In this document: piece after piece, positions 8,699 to 17,154 of the stretch | How the letters are laid out: every line of letters begins with the position of its first letter | Numbering within the stretch: the first letter of the stretch is position 1 | Assembly (NCBI GenBank): GCA_900114805.1 | Contig: FOZN01000001.1 | Span: 310,001-374,000 of the forward strand | Length of the DNA: 64,000 nucleotides | Direction of reading: 5' to 3' | Source of the DNA: Agrococcus baldri | Lineage (GTDB): Bacteria > Actinomycetota > Actinomycetes > Actinomycetales > Microbacteriaceae | The notes under the pieces: generated by a model | Database searches by the model: none | Seen by the model: the letters and a program-made list of their open reading frames with translations, nothing else | What the model was told of the DNA's origin: nothing | Position numbers and translations under genes: made by a program

Positions 8699-9055
8699 AT
8701 GGCCATAGGTTCCAGGATCGCAGCGCTCGCCTTGACAACAATTGCCGTTGCTGGCCTGACAATCGGTGCAGGTGCGACGCCCGCTCTCGCCGGCGTCGGC
8801 GGCATCGGCTGCCCCGGCGGCGCATCGGCGATCGGGACTTACTACCCAGGCGGCGGAGCCCGGACGACCGAGTTCCTTGACTGCGGCCAGTTTTCGGTTC
8901 GGATCGCATACCGGCCGTACGCGGGTAGCCCGACCTACTACACATCATGGACATACCACCCGACGAACGCCTACCGTGCAGACCCTGGTGGTCAAATTCT
9001 GACGAATCATAACGGCAGTTCCTCCGGTCGATCCTACTTCTCGCTGTCGAGTTGA
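8699..9055 (+). CDS. Small secreted peptide, candidate bacteriocin precursor
   Basis: The 118-residue precursor starts with a Sec signal peptide: MAIGSRIAAL, a hydrophobic core, then a likely cut after ATPALA near residue 31. The mature part is about 87 residues, rich in Gly, Ser, Tyr and Thr, with exactly two cysteines (residues 38 and 62) that could form a disulfide. AAAGGAG precedes the ATG by seven bases, a strong ribosome site for the first gene of the operon. The context of secreted peptide, lipoprotein, adaptor and ABC pair resembles lactococcin 972-type loci of actinobacteria, but the mature sequence lacks that family's usual motifs, so I call it only bacteriocin-like. Confidence 0.65.
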   Translation: MAIGSRIAALALTTIAVAGLTIGAGATPALAGVGGIGCPGGASAIGTYYPGGGARTTEFLDCGQFSVRIAYRPYAGSPTYYTSWTYHPTNAYRADPGGQILTNHNGSSSGRSYFSLSS

Positions 9056-9528
9056 GACTGCCTCCGAAGGGGAATAAAGCGCGCACATCGAGTCGGCAAC
9101 TTGTCCTGGGCGCAGCTCTCGCGCTCGTCTTCGGCGTGTCAGGCTGCGCAGCGGGCGACGACGAGCAATCTGCGACTACGGAGCATGAATACCGCACGGC
9201 GTTTCAGCAGTTTGCGACGTGCATGGAGGCCGCCGGTCACCCCCTTCGCGTCTCCGATGACACGGGAACCGTGATCGACTACTCACTGCCCGAAAGCGCG
9301 ATCACGTCTGGCGTAGAGTCGACGTGCTACACCCCGTTCCAGCCGATCGACATCGCCTGGCAGATCCAGAATGCGTACTCGTCGGCCGCCTCCGTGCAAG
9401 TCCGCGAGTGCCTCGAGAGCGCAGGCATCCAGCCTGCCGGCACGGTAGAGGACGAGCATGCCCAGCTCGTGGACGCGGGACTCGATGAGGCCTGCTTCGC
9501 GAACCCACCGGAGGTTGTCGATCCGTGA
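9052..9528 (+). CDS. Putative lipoprotein of the island
   Basis: The 158-residue product has a lipoprotein signal: a basic N-terminus, a hydrophobic run and the lipobox VSGC, giving an acylated Cys near residue 32. The mature part has several cysteines (CME, CYTP, CLES and CFAN contexts) suited to disulfides outside the membrane. The start is read as TTG overlapping the stop of the peptide gene (TTGA); no ATG or GTG is available before the lipobox. In bacteriocin loci such a surface lipoprotein often gives self-immunity, which is only inference here. I do not recognise the family. Confidence 0.65.
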   Translation: MRLPPKGNKARTSSRQLVLGAALALVFGVSGCAAGDDEQSATTEHEYRTAFQQFATCMEAAGHPLRVSDDTGTVIDYSLPESAITSGVESTCYTPFQPIDIAWQIQNAYSSAASVQVRECLESAGIQPAGTVEDEHAQLVDAGLDEACFANPPEVVDP

Positions 9529-10607
9529 CGCGTAGGCATCGAGACCGGTTGAACCCTCGCACCGCCGCAGCGCTGCTGATCGCGTTCTGGGTGGTTCCCG
9601 TTCTCGTCGTTGCGACTACGCTCGTTCTCGCAGACCGTTTCGAGCGAGCGGCGATCGTCGACGAGGCGGACCCGGTTGTTTCTGTCGGCAGCGTCGTCGA
9701 TGATGCATCCTCTCCGGTCACTGTCACGCTCGTTTCTGGTCAGTCGCGAGAGCTGATCTCACCGATCGGCGGCACCGTGACGTCTTCGTCGACCGGGCAC
9801 GGGGCAGACATCGAAAACGGTGCTGTCGCCCTGCAGGTCGACCGACGAGCGGTCCGGTGGTTCGTCGCGACTTCGCCACTCGTCGGCGATGTATCGCCGG
9901 GGTCGACCGGCACCGATGTCCAACTCGTCGCAGAGCACCTGGGCGTCGACGGCTCCGGAGAGCGGTACAGCGCAGCTCTTCGGCTCGCGATCGACGCACG
10001 GAACGGCGAAGGCGGCTGGCCACGCGACGGAGTGTTCCGCGCTTCGTCGGTGCTCTTCGCGAACCCGACGGAGACCTCCGTGGGCCGCTTCGAGGCCCCG
10101 GTTGGGTCAGTCGTGTCCGAAGGCGGTCGACTCGGTGAGTTCACCGCACCCGTCGTCGAAGCTCGGCTAGCACCGTTGGAGGGAGCTTCGGTCGACGCGC
10201 GCCTGTCTACCGCGAGCACTGTTCTTACAATTGCGGAAAGCACCTTCCCCATTTCAGGAACCGCAATCGCTGAGCCCGGGTTGGCTCCGCTGCTGGCGGC
10301 AATCCAGGCAGCTTCTCTGCCGTCTACGAGAACGTCGGAAACTGAAGTGCAATATCGGGAGGCCATATGGGCATTGGCCGAACCAGAAGAGTACGGCGTC
10401 GTCCCCAGCTCAGCATTGATCGCGACAGACGATGGGACGCCTTGTGTTGTCACCGTTGACGGCGACGCGACAAACGCGGTGCAAGTCGAGGGCACCACCT
10501 CGATCGGGGTCAGTGGCACGTCTGTGGTGCCGGCCTCGCTCATCGGCTCACAGGTCTTGCGCGTCGGCGCTCAGGCACCTGCAGAAACCCAGGCGACATG
10601 CGGTTGA
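9525..10607 (+). CDS. Membrane-anchored adaptor with peptidoglycan-binding-like domain
   Basis: The 360-residue protein has one N-terminal membrane helix (about residues 14-36). Its extracytoplasmic part matches the actinobacterial family of HlyD/MacA-like adaptors carrying a PG_binding_1-like segment: GSTGTDVQLVAEHLGVDG, then VFRASSVLFANP and a lipoyl-like turn VGSVVSEGGRLGEF. A C-terminal beta-rich portion includes YGVVPSSALIATDDGTPCVV. Such adaptors sit beside MacB-type ABC pairs and link them to the cell wall. GTG overlaps the previous stop (GTGA), and the next gene starts inside its end. It is probably part of the peptide export or immunity machine. Confidence 0.7.
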   Translation: MTRRHRDRLNPRTAAALLIAFWVVPVLVVATTLVLADRFERAAIVDEADPVVSVGSVVDDASSPVTVTLVSGQSRELISPIGGTVTSSSTGHGADIENGAVALQVDRRAVRWFVATSPLVGDVSPGSTGTDVQLVAEHLGVDGSGERYSAALRLAIDARNGEGGWPRDGVFRASSVLFANPTETSVGRFEAPVGSVVSEGGRLGEFTAPVVEARLAPLEGASVDARLSTASTVLTIAESTFPISGTAIAEPGLAPLLAAIQAASLPSTRTSETEVQYREAIWALAEPEEYGVVPSSALIATDDGTPCVVTVDGDATNAVQVEGTTSIGVSGTSVVPASLIGSQVLRVGAQAPAETQATCG

Positions 10608-11218
10608 TCGCACACGACGTCATTGTCGAGCTCGGATCGACACGAATCCTGGACGGTCTCAGCTTCACTTTGAAGTCCGGGACGATCACCGCCGTGCGGG
10701 GCCCGTCGGGGAGCGGCAAGACAACCTTGCTCGGCGCGATCGCGGGCTCCGTGCCGATCGAGTCGGGGACCATCGATTGGTGCGACGGCGATCAGGCCAT
10801 CCCGGTGCCAGCCGGCGCCGTCGCATGGGTACCGCAAGGTGGCAATGCGTTGGGTGCACGAACGACGCTCGACAACGTCCTCGTCGCAGCACTTTCGACG
10901 GGCATTTCTGACACCGCCGCACTGCGCAGGTCGATCCAGTGCCTTCAGCGTGTCGACATCGCACCCAGGAAGCGCAACGACGCCGACACTCTCAGCGGTG
11001 GCGAACAGCAGCGACTGTCGTTCGCACGCGCCCTTGCCCTCGACCGCCCACTTGTGCTCGCTGACGAGCCGACCGCGGGACTCGACCGAGCCAATGCTGA
11101 GAACGTCGTCGCGCTGCTCCGGTCCCTGCGCTCTCGCAGCGCGATCGTCGTGGCCACCCACGATCAGCACCTTATTGCCGCATGCGACGTCGTCGTGGAT
11201 CTCGCTCGTGGCGCGTGA
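10598..11218 (+). CDS. ABC transporter ATP-binding protein (MacB/LolD type)
   Basis: The 206-residue nucleotide-binding subunit has Walker A GPSGSGKTT (residues 35-43), Q-loop WVPQGG, signature LSGGEQQRLSFARAL, Walker B LVLADEPTAGLD and H-loop VVATHD. The order and spacing fit the short MacB/LolD-like ATPases that work with a FtsX-like permease, which is the next gene. The ATG lies inside the end of the adaptor gene and the permease start lies inside its own end, so all are co-translated. It drives export of the peptide or clears it from the membrane. Confidence 0.9.
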   Translation: MRLIAHDVIVELGSTRILDGLSFTLKSGTITAVRGPSGSGKTTLLGAIAGSVPIESGTIDWCDGDQAIPVPAGAVAWVPQGGNALGARTTLDNVLVAALSTGISDTAALRRSIQCLQRVDIAPRKRNDADTLSGGEQQRLSFARALALDRPLVLADEPTAGLDRANAENVVALLRSLRSRSAIVVATHDQHLIAACDVVVDLARGA

Positions 11219-12239
11219 CGGATTACGGCCCGCGGCGATCGTCCGTGAGGCGTTGCTCAATGCGACCGGCGGTCGCATTGGCACGGTCGCACTCTCGTGC
11301 GTCGTCATCGCACTCGGCGCGACGTTGAGCGCTGTCGCCGCCGTCGATCACGCAAGCTTCACTGCAGACCAGCAGGTACTGACCGCCGCAGGTGGCCAAG
11401 TCGCCGTCATCGCCTCCAGCACGCGGGCTGAGGTGCAGATCGATCGACGTTCATGTGAGAGGCTCGCGAATCGTTCCGAAGTCGCCCGCGCGGGCCTCAT
11501 CTGGAACTCCCATCGTACGGTCGTCGGACCGACCGGCCTAGGGGTCCCGGTTGTCGAGGTGAGCACTTCGCTCGTGCCGGAATTGTCGGCGTCGACCGCC
11601 GTGATCGGCATTGGCCTCGCTGCTCAGATGAATCCTGGCCATGTCGTCATTGATGACGTCCCGGTCGCAGCAGTCCCGGGATCGGACCAACCAGAGGGAA
11701 TCCCGCTCGACGCAGCGATCGCAGTTACTGCGCCCATAAGCGCCCGATCTGGCGAACGGTGCCTGGTCGAGTTTGAGCCCGGCGCCGAGAGTGCGTCTGC
11801 GTTGGCCGCGGCGACAGCACAGATACGAGTCTTCGGGGGGCCTGTGATCGCCACGCTCACCCATCAAGATGCGACGTCCGCAGTGCAACGCCACCTCGAC
11901 AGACCCAGTCGATGGATGTCACTCCTCGTCGGCGTCCTCGGTGGCGGCCTGCTCGCGCTCACCATCGTCGGTCGGCAGTCTGCGGTCGCAAGCTACCGAG
12001 TGAGCGGTGTCGCGCCCATCGCACTGCGTTGGATCCTCACCCTCGAGACTGCATGGTTCGCCGGCCTCATTGCCATCAGCAACACTGCGGGTCTCATCGC
12101 GCTGCAGGCTTGGCACCCCTCCTTCGCTGCGGATGCGCTGCGTGGATTGGCGGCAGCATGCATCGCACTGCTCGTCAGCGCGATGGCGACGGAATTGGTA
12201 GCGCGACGCCCGTTGCACAGGCAACTCAAGGACCGCTGA
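11208..12239 (+). CDS. ABC transporter permease (MacB/FtsX-like)
   Basis: The 343-residue protein has one helix near the N-terminus (TVALSCVVIALGATLSAVAA), a large extracytoplasmic domain of about 200 residues with paired cysteines, and three C-terminal helices (around LVGVLGGGLLALTIVG, LETAWFAGLIAISNTAG and GLAAACIALLVSAMATEL). That topology is typical of MacB/FtsX permeases. GTG at 11208 was chosen because it overlaps the ATPase stop and leaves a plausible short cytoplasmic start. The gene ends 37 bases before the converging ispH. Confidence 0.8.
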   Translation: MARDGLRPAAIVREALLNATGGRIGTVALSCVVIALGATLSAVAAVDHASFTADQQVLTAAGGQVAVIASSTRAEVQIDRRSCERLANRSEVARAGLIWNSHRTVVGPTGLGVPVVEVSTSLVPELSASTAVIGIGLAAQMNPGHVVIDDVPVAAVPGSDQPEGIPLDAAIAVTAPISARSGERCLVEFEPGAESASALAAATAQIRVFGGPVIATLTHQDATSAVQRHLDRPSRWMSLLVGVLGGGLLALTIVGRQSAVASYRVSGVAPIALRWILTLETAWFAGLIAISNTAGLIALQAWHPSFAADALRGLAAACIALLVSAMATELVARRPLHRQLKDR

Positions 12240-12275
12240 GCAACGCCGCCGACCCCGGCAGCGCCGTGAGGCGTC

Positions 12276-12848
12276 CTCAGCGCTTGCGGCTGGGGCGCAG
12301 CTCCTTGGGCAGCGAGAAGATGAGGTCTTCCTCGGCGGTGCGCACCTCGGCGACGTCGGCGTAGCCGGCGTCCTCGAGCTCCTGCAGCACCTCGCGCACG
12401 AGCCCCTCCGGCACGCTCGCACCGCTCGAGATGCCCACCGTGCGCGCACCCTCGAGCCACTCCTGCTGGATCTCGGTCGAGAAGTCGACCCGGTAAGCGG
12501 CCTTCGCGCCGTACTCGAGCGCCACCTCGACCAAGCGCACCGAGTTCGAGGAGTTGGCGCTGCCGACGACGATCACGACGTCGGCCTCCGGCGCCACCTT
12601 CTTGATGGCGACCTGGCGGTTCTGGGTGGCGTAGCAGATGTCGTCGCTGGGCGGATCCTGCAGGTTCGGGAAGCGAGCCCGGAGGCGGCGCACCGTCTCC
12701 ATGGCCTCGTCGACGGAGAGCGTCGTCTGGCTCAGCCACACGAGGCGGTCGGGGTTCTTGACCTGCACCGTGTCGGCCTCGTGGGGGTTGTTCACGATCG
12801 TGACGCGGTCGGGTGCGTGGCCGGCGGTGCCCTCGACCTCTTCGTGGC
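12276..12848. repeat. 573-bp direct repeat, right copy (inside intact ispH)
   Basis: Partner of 7807-8379, same orientation. Here the sequence continues without interruption into the 5' half of ispH, so this side keeps a working gene. Confidence 0.9.
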
Positions 12849-13305
12849 CCTCGTGGCCGACCAGCAGGATCTCGTAGTCGTCACGCGAGAAGCGCACGGC
12901 CTCGCGGTGCACCTTCGTCACGAGCGGGCAGGTCGCATCGATGGCGTCGAGGCCCCGGTCGGCCGCCGCCTGCACCACTGCCGGGCTGACACCGTGAGCG
13001 CTGAAGATGACGCGCTCGCCCTCTGGAATCTCGTCGACCTCGTTGACGAAGATGGCGCCCTGCTCGGTCAGCTGCGAGACGACGTGCTTGTTGTGCACGA
13101 TCTCCTTGCGCACGTAGATCGGGCCCTCGTACTGCTGCAGCGCCTTCTCGACGGCAAGCACCGCGCGATCGACGCCAGCGCAGTAGCCGCGCGGCGACGC
13201 GAGCAAGATGCGCTTGGCTCCATCCACCGGGTGATTCTGCAGGCGGCCCCGACGGAGTGCGGGACGGGGGTCGTCCAGAGGCACTCGTCCGTTCGTGATC
13301 GTCAC
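12277..13305 (-). CDS. ispH: 4-hydroxy-3-methylbut-2-enyl diphosphate reductase
   Basis: IspH carries out the last step of the MEP pathway, reducing HMBPP to isopentenyl and dimethylallyl diphosphate with an iron-sulfur cluster. The three cluster cysteines are in RGYCAG (Cys42), DATCPL (Cys126) and DDICYAT (Cys224), and the substrate-binding HNKHVV and [10 protein letters not shown] are present. The length of 342 is normal. It starts with GTG six bases after TAGACT (13312-13317), so the message is probably leaderless. Because its last 190 codons are duplicated at 7808, the present 3' half may come from the incoming element. It diverges from xseA. Confidence 0.96.
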   Translation of the reverse strand: MTITNGRVPLDDPRPALRRGRLQNHPVDGAKRILLASPRGYCAGVDRAVLAVEKALQQYEGPIYVRKEIVHNKHVVSQLTEQGAIFVNEVDEIPEGERVIFSAHGVSPAVVQAAADRGLDAIDATCPLVTKVHREAVRFSRDDYEILLVGHEGHEEVEGTAGHAPDRVTIVNNPHEADTVQVKNPDRLVWLSQTTLSVDEAMETVRRLRARFPNLQDPPSDDICYATQNRQVAIKKVAPEADVVIVVGSANSSNSVRLVEVALEYGAKAAYRVDFSTEIQQEWLEGARTVGISSGASVPEGLVREVLQELEDAGYADVAEVRTAEEDLIFSLPKELRPSRKR

Positions 13306-13396
13306 CGCCCCAGTCTACCGTTGGTGGCACGCGGTGGCCCCGTGGTCGCTGCGAGCGAACACCGCCGCACTTTCGAGGCAGACACCGAGGAGCACG

Positions 13397-14620
13397 ATGG
13401 CCGAACGCATCACCGGCACCCCCGACGAGCCGTGGAGCGTGGAGCGCCTGGGCGCCGAGCTGAAGGGCTACATCGGCAGGCTCGGGCACCTGTGGGTCGA
13501 GGGCGAGATCACGCAGTGGTCGAACTCGCGCGGCAACGTCTTCGGCAAGCTCAAGGACGTCACCGCCGACGCCACGGTCTCGTTCAACGTCTGGAGCTCG
13601 ACCCTCAGTCGCATCGAGGGCGACTTCAAGCAGGGCGACCGCGCGGTGATGCTCGTGAAGCCCGACTACTGGCCGCGCGCCGGCACCCTCTCGATGGTGA
13701 CGCAGCAGATGCGCCACGTCGGCCTCGGCGACCTGCTCGCCCGGCTCGAGGCGCTGCGCCGCGCGCTCGCCGAGGAGGGGCTGTTCGACGCTGGCCGCAA
13801 GCGCCCCCTCCCGTTTCTGCCGAACCGCATCGGGCTCATCACCGGGCGCGACTCGGATGCCGAGAAGGATGTGCTGCGCAACGCGCAGCTGCGCTGGCCG
13901 GGGGTCGAGTTCCGCGTCGAGCACGCCGCGGTGCAGGGCGACCAGACGGTGCCGACGGTGCTCGCCGCGCTCGCGCTGCTGGAGGCCGACCCGGAAGTCG
14001 ACGTGATCGTGATCGCCCGCGGCGGCGGCGACTTCCAGAACCTGCTCGGCTTCAGCGACGAGCGGCTGCTGCGCGCGGTCGCGGCCGCGACCACGCCGAT
14101 CGTCTCGGCGATCGGCCACGAGAACGATCGCCCGCTGCTCGACGACGTCGCCGACCTGCGCGCGTCGACGCCGACGGATGCGGCGAAGCGGGTGGTGCCG
14201 GATGTCGCGGAGGAGCTCAACCGCATCGCGCAAGCGCGCGCGCAGCTGCGCGCGAGGGTGACGCAGCACGTCGCCCGCGAGGCGGAGCGGCTCGAGGCGT
14301 TCCGCACGCGCCCCTCGCTTGCACGCCCCGAGACGATCATCGAGTCCCTCGGCGACGACCTCGCCCGGCTGACCGCTCGGGCCGACGAGCTCACCGGTCG
14401 CGTCGTCGACCTCGGCGGCCAGCGCCTCGACCACCTGCGACAGACCCTGCGGGCGCTCAGCCCGCAGGCGACCCTCGACCGCGGCTACGCCGTCGTGCAG
14501 ACCGCAGCCGGCTCTGTCGCGCGCGACGCGGCGACGCTGACCGCAGGCGAAGCACTGCTCGTCACCCTCGCATCCGGCACCCTCGACGCCGAGGTGCGCG
14601 CCGCGCATCCGCAGCCCTGA
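13397..14620 (+). CDS. xseA: Exodeoxyribonuclease VII large subunit
   Basis: The 407-residue catalytic subunit of exonuclease VII degrades single-stranded DNA from both ends. An N-terminal OB fold (about residues 10-105: LGHLWVEGEITQWS...GDFKQGDRAVMLVKP) is followed by the nuclease core with IGLITGRDSDAEKDVL, VDVIVIARGGGDFQNLLGF and SAIGHENDRPLLDDVADLRASTPT. A helical region and a C-terminal LSPQATLDRGYAVV segment close it. ATG at 13397 follows GAGGAG by six bases. The small subunit gene lies 98 bases downstream with its own promoter. Confidence 0.96.
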   Translation: MAERITGTPDEPWSVERLGAELKGYIGRLGHLWVEGEITQWSNSRGNVFGKLKDVTADATVSFNVWSSTLSRIEGDFKQGDRAVMLVKPDYWPRAGTLSMVTQQMRHVGLGDLLARLEALRRALAEEGLFDAGRKRPLPFLPNRIGLITGRDSDAEKDVLRNAQLRWPGVEFRVEHAAVQGDQTVPTVLAALALLEADPEVDVIVIARGGGDFQNLLGFSDERLLRAVAAATTPIVSAIGHENDRPLLDDVADLRASTPTDAAKRVVPDVAEELNRIAQARAQLRARVTQHVAREAERLEAFRTRPSLARPETIIESLGDDLARLTARADELTGRVVDLGGQRLDHLRQTLRALSPQATLDRGYAVVQTAAGSVARDAATLTAGEALLVTLASGTLDAEVRAAHPQP

Positions 14621-14718
14621 CAGGCCGGCGCCACGACCGGTGACGGCGGCGACGGACATGGCCGCGCGGTCGCACGCGAGCATCCTGCATGTGCGGGCCG
14701 CGCGGTAGGCTGGAGCAC

Positions 14719-14982
14719 GTGACCGATGCAGCCGACAGCCCCGTGAACAGCGACGTCCCCGAGCTCTCGTACGAGCAGGCTCGCGACGAGCTGGTGCGGG
14801 TGGTGACGGCGCTCGAGTCGGGCGGCGCGACGCTCGAGGATTCGCTCGCGCTCTGGGAGCGCGGCAACGCGCTGGCCGACCGCTGCGAGGAGTGGCTGCA
14901 GGGCGCCAAGGCGCGCCTCGACGCCGCCCGCACGTCGGCCTCGACCGCGTCGGAGAACCCGGAAGGCGCCGATCGGGCATGA
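14719..14982 (+). CDS. xseB: Exodeoxyribonuclease VII small subunit
   Basis: The 87-residue protein has the family's signature helices: [20 protein letters not shown] and [24 protein letters not shown]. Several copies coat the long helices of XseA. The GTG follows TAGGCT by seven bases (14706-14711); GGAG also lies in that space, so the transcript may be leaderless or nearly so. Its stop overlaps the next ATG. Confidence 0.94.
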   Translation: MTDAADSPVNSDVPELSYEQARDELVRVVTALESGGATLEDSLALWERGNALADRCEEWLQGAKARLDAARTSASTASENPEGADRA

Positions 14983-15614
14983 GCGGCAAGGACCCCCGCG
15001 TCGTCGCCGAGCTCGGCCGGCCGGAGACCCCCGACGAGGCTGCCGCCCGCAAGGCCGCATCGTCGCGACGGCACCGTGAGAACCGCACCTTCACGAACCT
15101 GCTCGCGGCGATCGTGGTGTGCCTCGGGGTCGTGTTGGTGATGGTGCTCGTGGTGGTGCGGCCGCCGATGCCCGAGCGCGAGCCGATCGACGTCGCCGCG
15201 GCGGCCGAGGCCTCGCAGATCGTCTCGAACCAGCCGCTGATCGTGCCGGAGCTGCCGGAGGGCTGGGGCTCGAACGCGGCCGAGATCCGCACGGGAGCCG
15301 ACCAGATCGTCACCTGGCACGTCGGCTACATCACCCCCGCCGAGCAGTACGCCTTCGTGCAGCAGGCGATCGACGCGAACCCGACCTGGCTCGTCGCCGC
15401 GATCGAGGGCGCGACGCGCACGGGCGAGCGCACGATCGACGGCACCACCTGGATCGAGTACGACCAGCGTGCGACGGAGGACCCCGGCAACCTCGCGTAC
15501 GTGCTCACGACCGAGCACGACGCATCCACCGTGGTCATCGGCGGCACCGCCGACGACACGGAGCTGCAGACCTTCGCCGAAGCCGTGAGCGCGCAGCTCA
15601 CCGCCGGCGACTAG
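14979..15614 (+). CDS. Membrane-anchored DUF4245-like protein
   Basis: The 211-residue protein has a cytoplasmic N-terminus, one helix ([23 protein letters not shown], about residues 38-60) and an extracytoplasmic domain starting after [14 protein letters not shown]. This matches DUF4245 proteins, which sit beside xseB, glpX and fumC in many actinobacteria. Their role is unknown. The ATG overlaps the xseB stop (ATGA), so the two are co-translated. Confidence 0.75.
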   Translation: MSGKDPRVVAELGRPETPDEAAARKAASSRRHRENRTFTNLLAAIVVCLGVVLVMVLVVVRPPMPEREPIDVAAAAEASQIVSNQPLIVPELPEGWGSNAAEIRTGADQIVTWHVGYITPAEQYAFVQQAIDANPTWLVAAIEGATRTGERTIDGTTWIEYDQRATEDPGNLAYVLTTEHDASTVVIGGTADDTELQTFAEAVSAQLTAGD

Positions 15615-15655
15615 CCACCCAGAACGCAACCAGCAGCCAAGTGAAAGGCAGTGCA

Positions 15656-17059
15656 GTGAACGACGTCGACTACCGGATCGAGCACGACACGATGGGCGAG
15701 GTGCGCGTGCCCAAGGACGCGCTCTACGCCGCGCAGACGCAGCGAGCGGTCGAGAACTTCCCCATCTCGGGCTCGGGCCTGGAGCCCGCCCAGATCGTGG
15801 CGCTCGCGCGCATCAAGCGCGCCGCGGCCCTGGCGAACAAGGAGCTCGGCACGGTCGACGGCCGGATCGCCGACGCGATCGTCGCGGCCGCCGACGAGGT
15901 CATCGGCGGCGCCCACCACGACCAGTTCCCGATCGACACGTACCAGACCGGCTCGGGCACCTCGTCGAACATGAACATGAACGAGGTGCTCGCGACGCTC
16001 GCGACCAAGCACCTCGGCGACACGGTGCACCCGAACGACCACGTCAACGCCTCGCAGTCGTCGAACGACGTCTTCCCCACCTCGGTGCACATCGCCGTCA
16101 CCGGTGCGCTCATCGAGCAGGCGATCCCGGCGCTCGAGCACCTCGCCGGCGCGCTGGAGGAGAAGGCGACGCTCTGGGCCGACGCCGTCAAGCCCGGCCG
16201 CACGCACCTGATGGACGCGACGCCGGTCACGCTCGGCCAGGAGTTCGGCGGCTACGCCGCGCAGGTGCGCTACGGCATCGAGCGCATCCAGGCCGCGCTC
16301 CCCCGCGTGGCCGAGGTGCCGCAGGGCGGCACCGCCGTCGGCACGGGCATCAACACGCCGCTCGGCTTCCCCGAGAAGGTGATCGCCGAGATCGCCGCCT
16401 CCAGCGGGCTGCCGATCACCGAGGCGCGCAACCACTTCGAGGCGCAGGCCAACCGCGACGGCCTCGTGGAGGCATCCGGCGCCCTGCGCACGATCGCGGT
16501 CTCGCTCACGAAGATCAACAACGACCTGCGCTGGATGGGCTCGGGGCCGAACACGGGCCTCGGCGAGCTGCAGATCCCCGACCTGCAGCCGGGCTCGTCG
16601 ATCATGCCGGGCAAGGTCAACCCCGTCGTCCCCGAGGCCGTGCTGATGGTCTGCGCGCGCATCATCGGCAACGACGCGACGATCGCGTGGGCCGGCGCCT
16701 CCGGCTCGTTCGAGCTCAACGTGCAGATCCCGGTGATGGGCACGGCGCTGCTCGAGTCGATCCGGCTGCTCTCGAACGCCTCGCGCGTGCTCGCCGACAA
16801 GACCGTCGCGGGCCTGGAGGCCAACGTCGAGCGCGCCGCCGCGCTGGCCGGCATGAGCCCCTCGATCGTGACGCCGCTCAACCGCCTGATCGGCTACGAG
16901 GCGGCCGCGAAGATCGCCAAGCACTCGGTCGCCGAGGGCATCACCGTGCGCGAGGCCGTCATCGACCTCGGCTACGTCGAGCGCGGCGAGCTGACCGAGG
17001 CCGACATGGACAAGGCGCTCGACCTGCTGTCGATGACGCACCCGGGCGTCGCGAAGTAG
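15656..17059 (+). CDS. fumC: Class II fumarate hydratase
   Basis: FumC interconverts fumarate and malate in the TCA cycle. The 467-residue protein has all landmarks: [14 protein letters not shown] near residue 98, the catalytic His184 in [10 protein letters not shown], and the family signature [11 protein letters not shown] at residues 313-323, with the catalytic serine in the flexible loop. The start is GTG preceded by GAAAGG. It follows the DUF4245-like gene by 41 bases and is probably read through from it. A strong terminator follows. Confidence 0.96.
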   Translation: MNDVDYRIEHDTMGEVRVPKDALYAAQTQRAVENFPISGSGLEPAQIVALARIKRAAALANKELGTVDGRIADAIVAAADEVIGGAHHDQFPIDTYQTGSGTSSNMNMNEVLATLATKHLGDTVHPNDHVNASQSSNDVFPTSVHIAVTGALIEQAIPALEHLAGALEEKATLWADAVKPGRTHLMDATPVTLGQEFGGYAAQVRYGIERIQAALPRVAEVPQGGTAVGTGINTPLGFPEKVIAEIAASSGLPITEARNHFEAQANRDGLVEASGALRTIAVSLTKINNDLRWMGSGPNTGLGELQIPDLQPGSSIMPGKVNPVVPEAVLMVCARIIGNDATIAWAGASGSFELNVQIPVMGTALLESIRLLSNASRVLADKTVAGLEANVERAAALAGMSPSIVTPLNRLIGYEAAAKIAKHSVAEGITVREAVIDLGYVERGELTEADMDKALDLLSMTHPGVAK

Positions 17060-17078
17060 CTGCCGCCCGCCACGGCGC

Positions 17079-17111
17079 AAGGGCGCGGATCCGGTTCGGA
17101 TCCGCGCCCTT
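17079..17111. terminator. Bidirectional terminator after fumC
   Basis: AAGGGCGCGGATCC (17079-17092) pairs perfectly with 17098-17111 around GGTTC. Outer bases 17072-17079 and 17117-17124 extend the stem. It lies between two convergent operons and can end both. Confidence 0.85.
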
Positions 17112-17154
17112 CTCCGTGCGCCGTTGCACACCCGCGTGCGCGGCGGGCACGATC

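Larger units (their letters stand above)
8380..12275. mobile_element. Low-GC genomic island, bacteriocin-like export locus
   Basis: The five genes in this segment are tightly packed on the plus strand, overlapping by 4 to 11 bases from the second gene on. They use visibly more A and T than the rest of the window. The segment is flanked by the ispH direct repeats. No integrase, transposase or tRNA is present, so the means of entry is not shown; recombination or an external integrase using the ispH 3' end are both possible. Confidence 0.75.

Noticed and set aside
8699-9055. Certain member of the lactococcin 972 family
   Set aside because: The locus layout fits, but the mature peptide does not show that family's conserved Gly/Trp/Tyr/His pattern.
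8380-12275. Prophage or integrative conjugative element
   Set aside because: No integrase, relaxase, structural or replication gene is present in the 3.9 kb.
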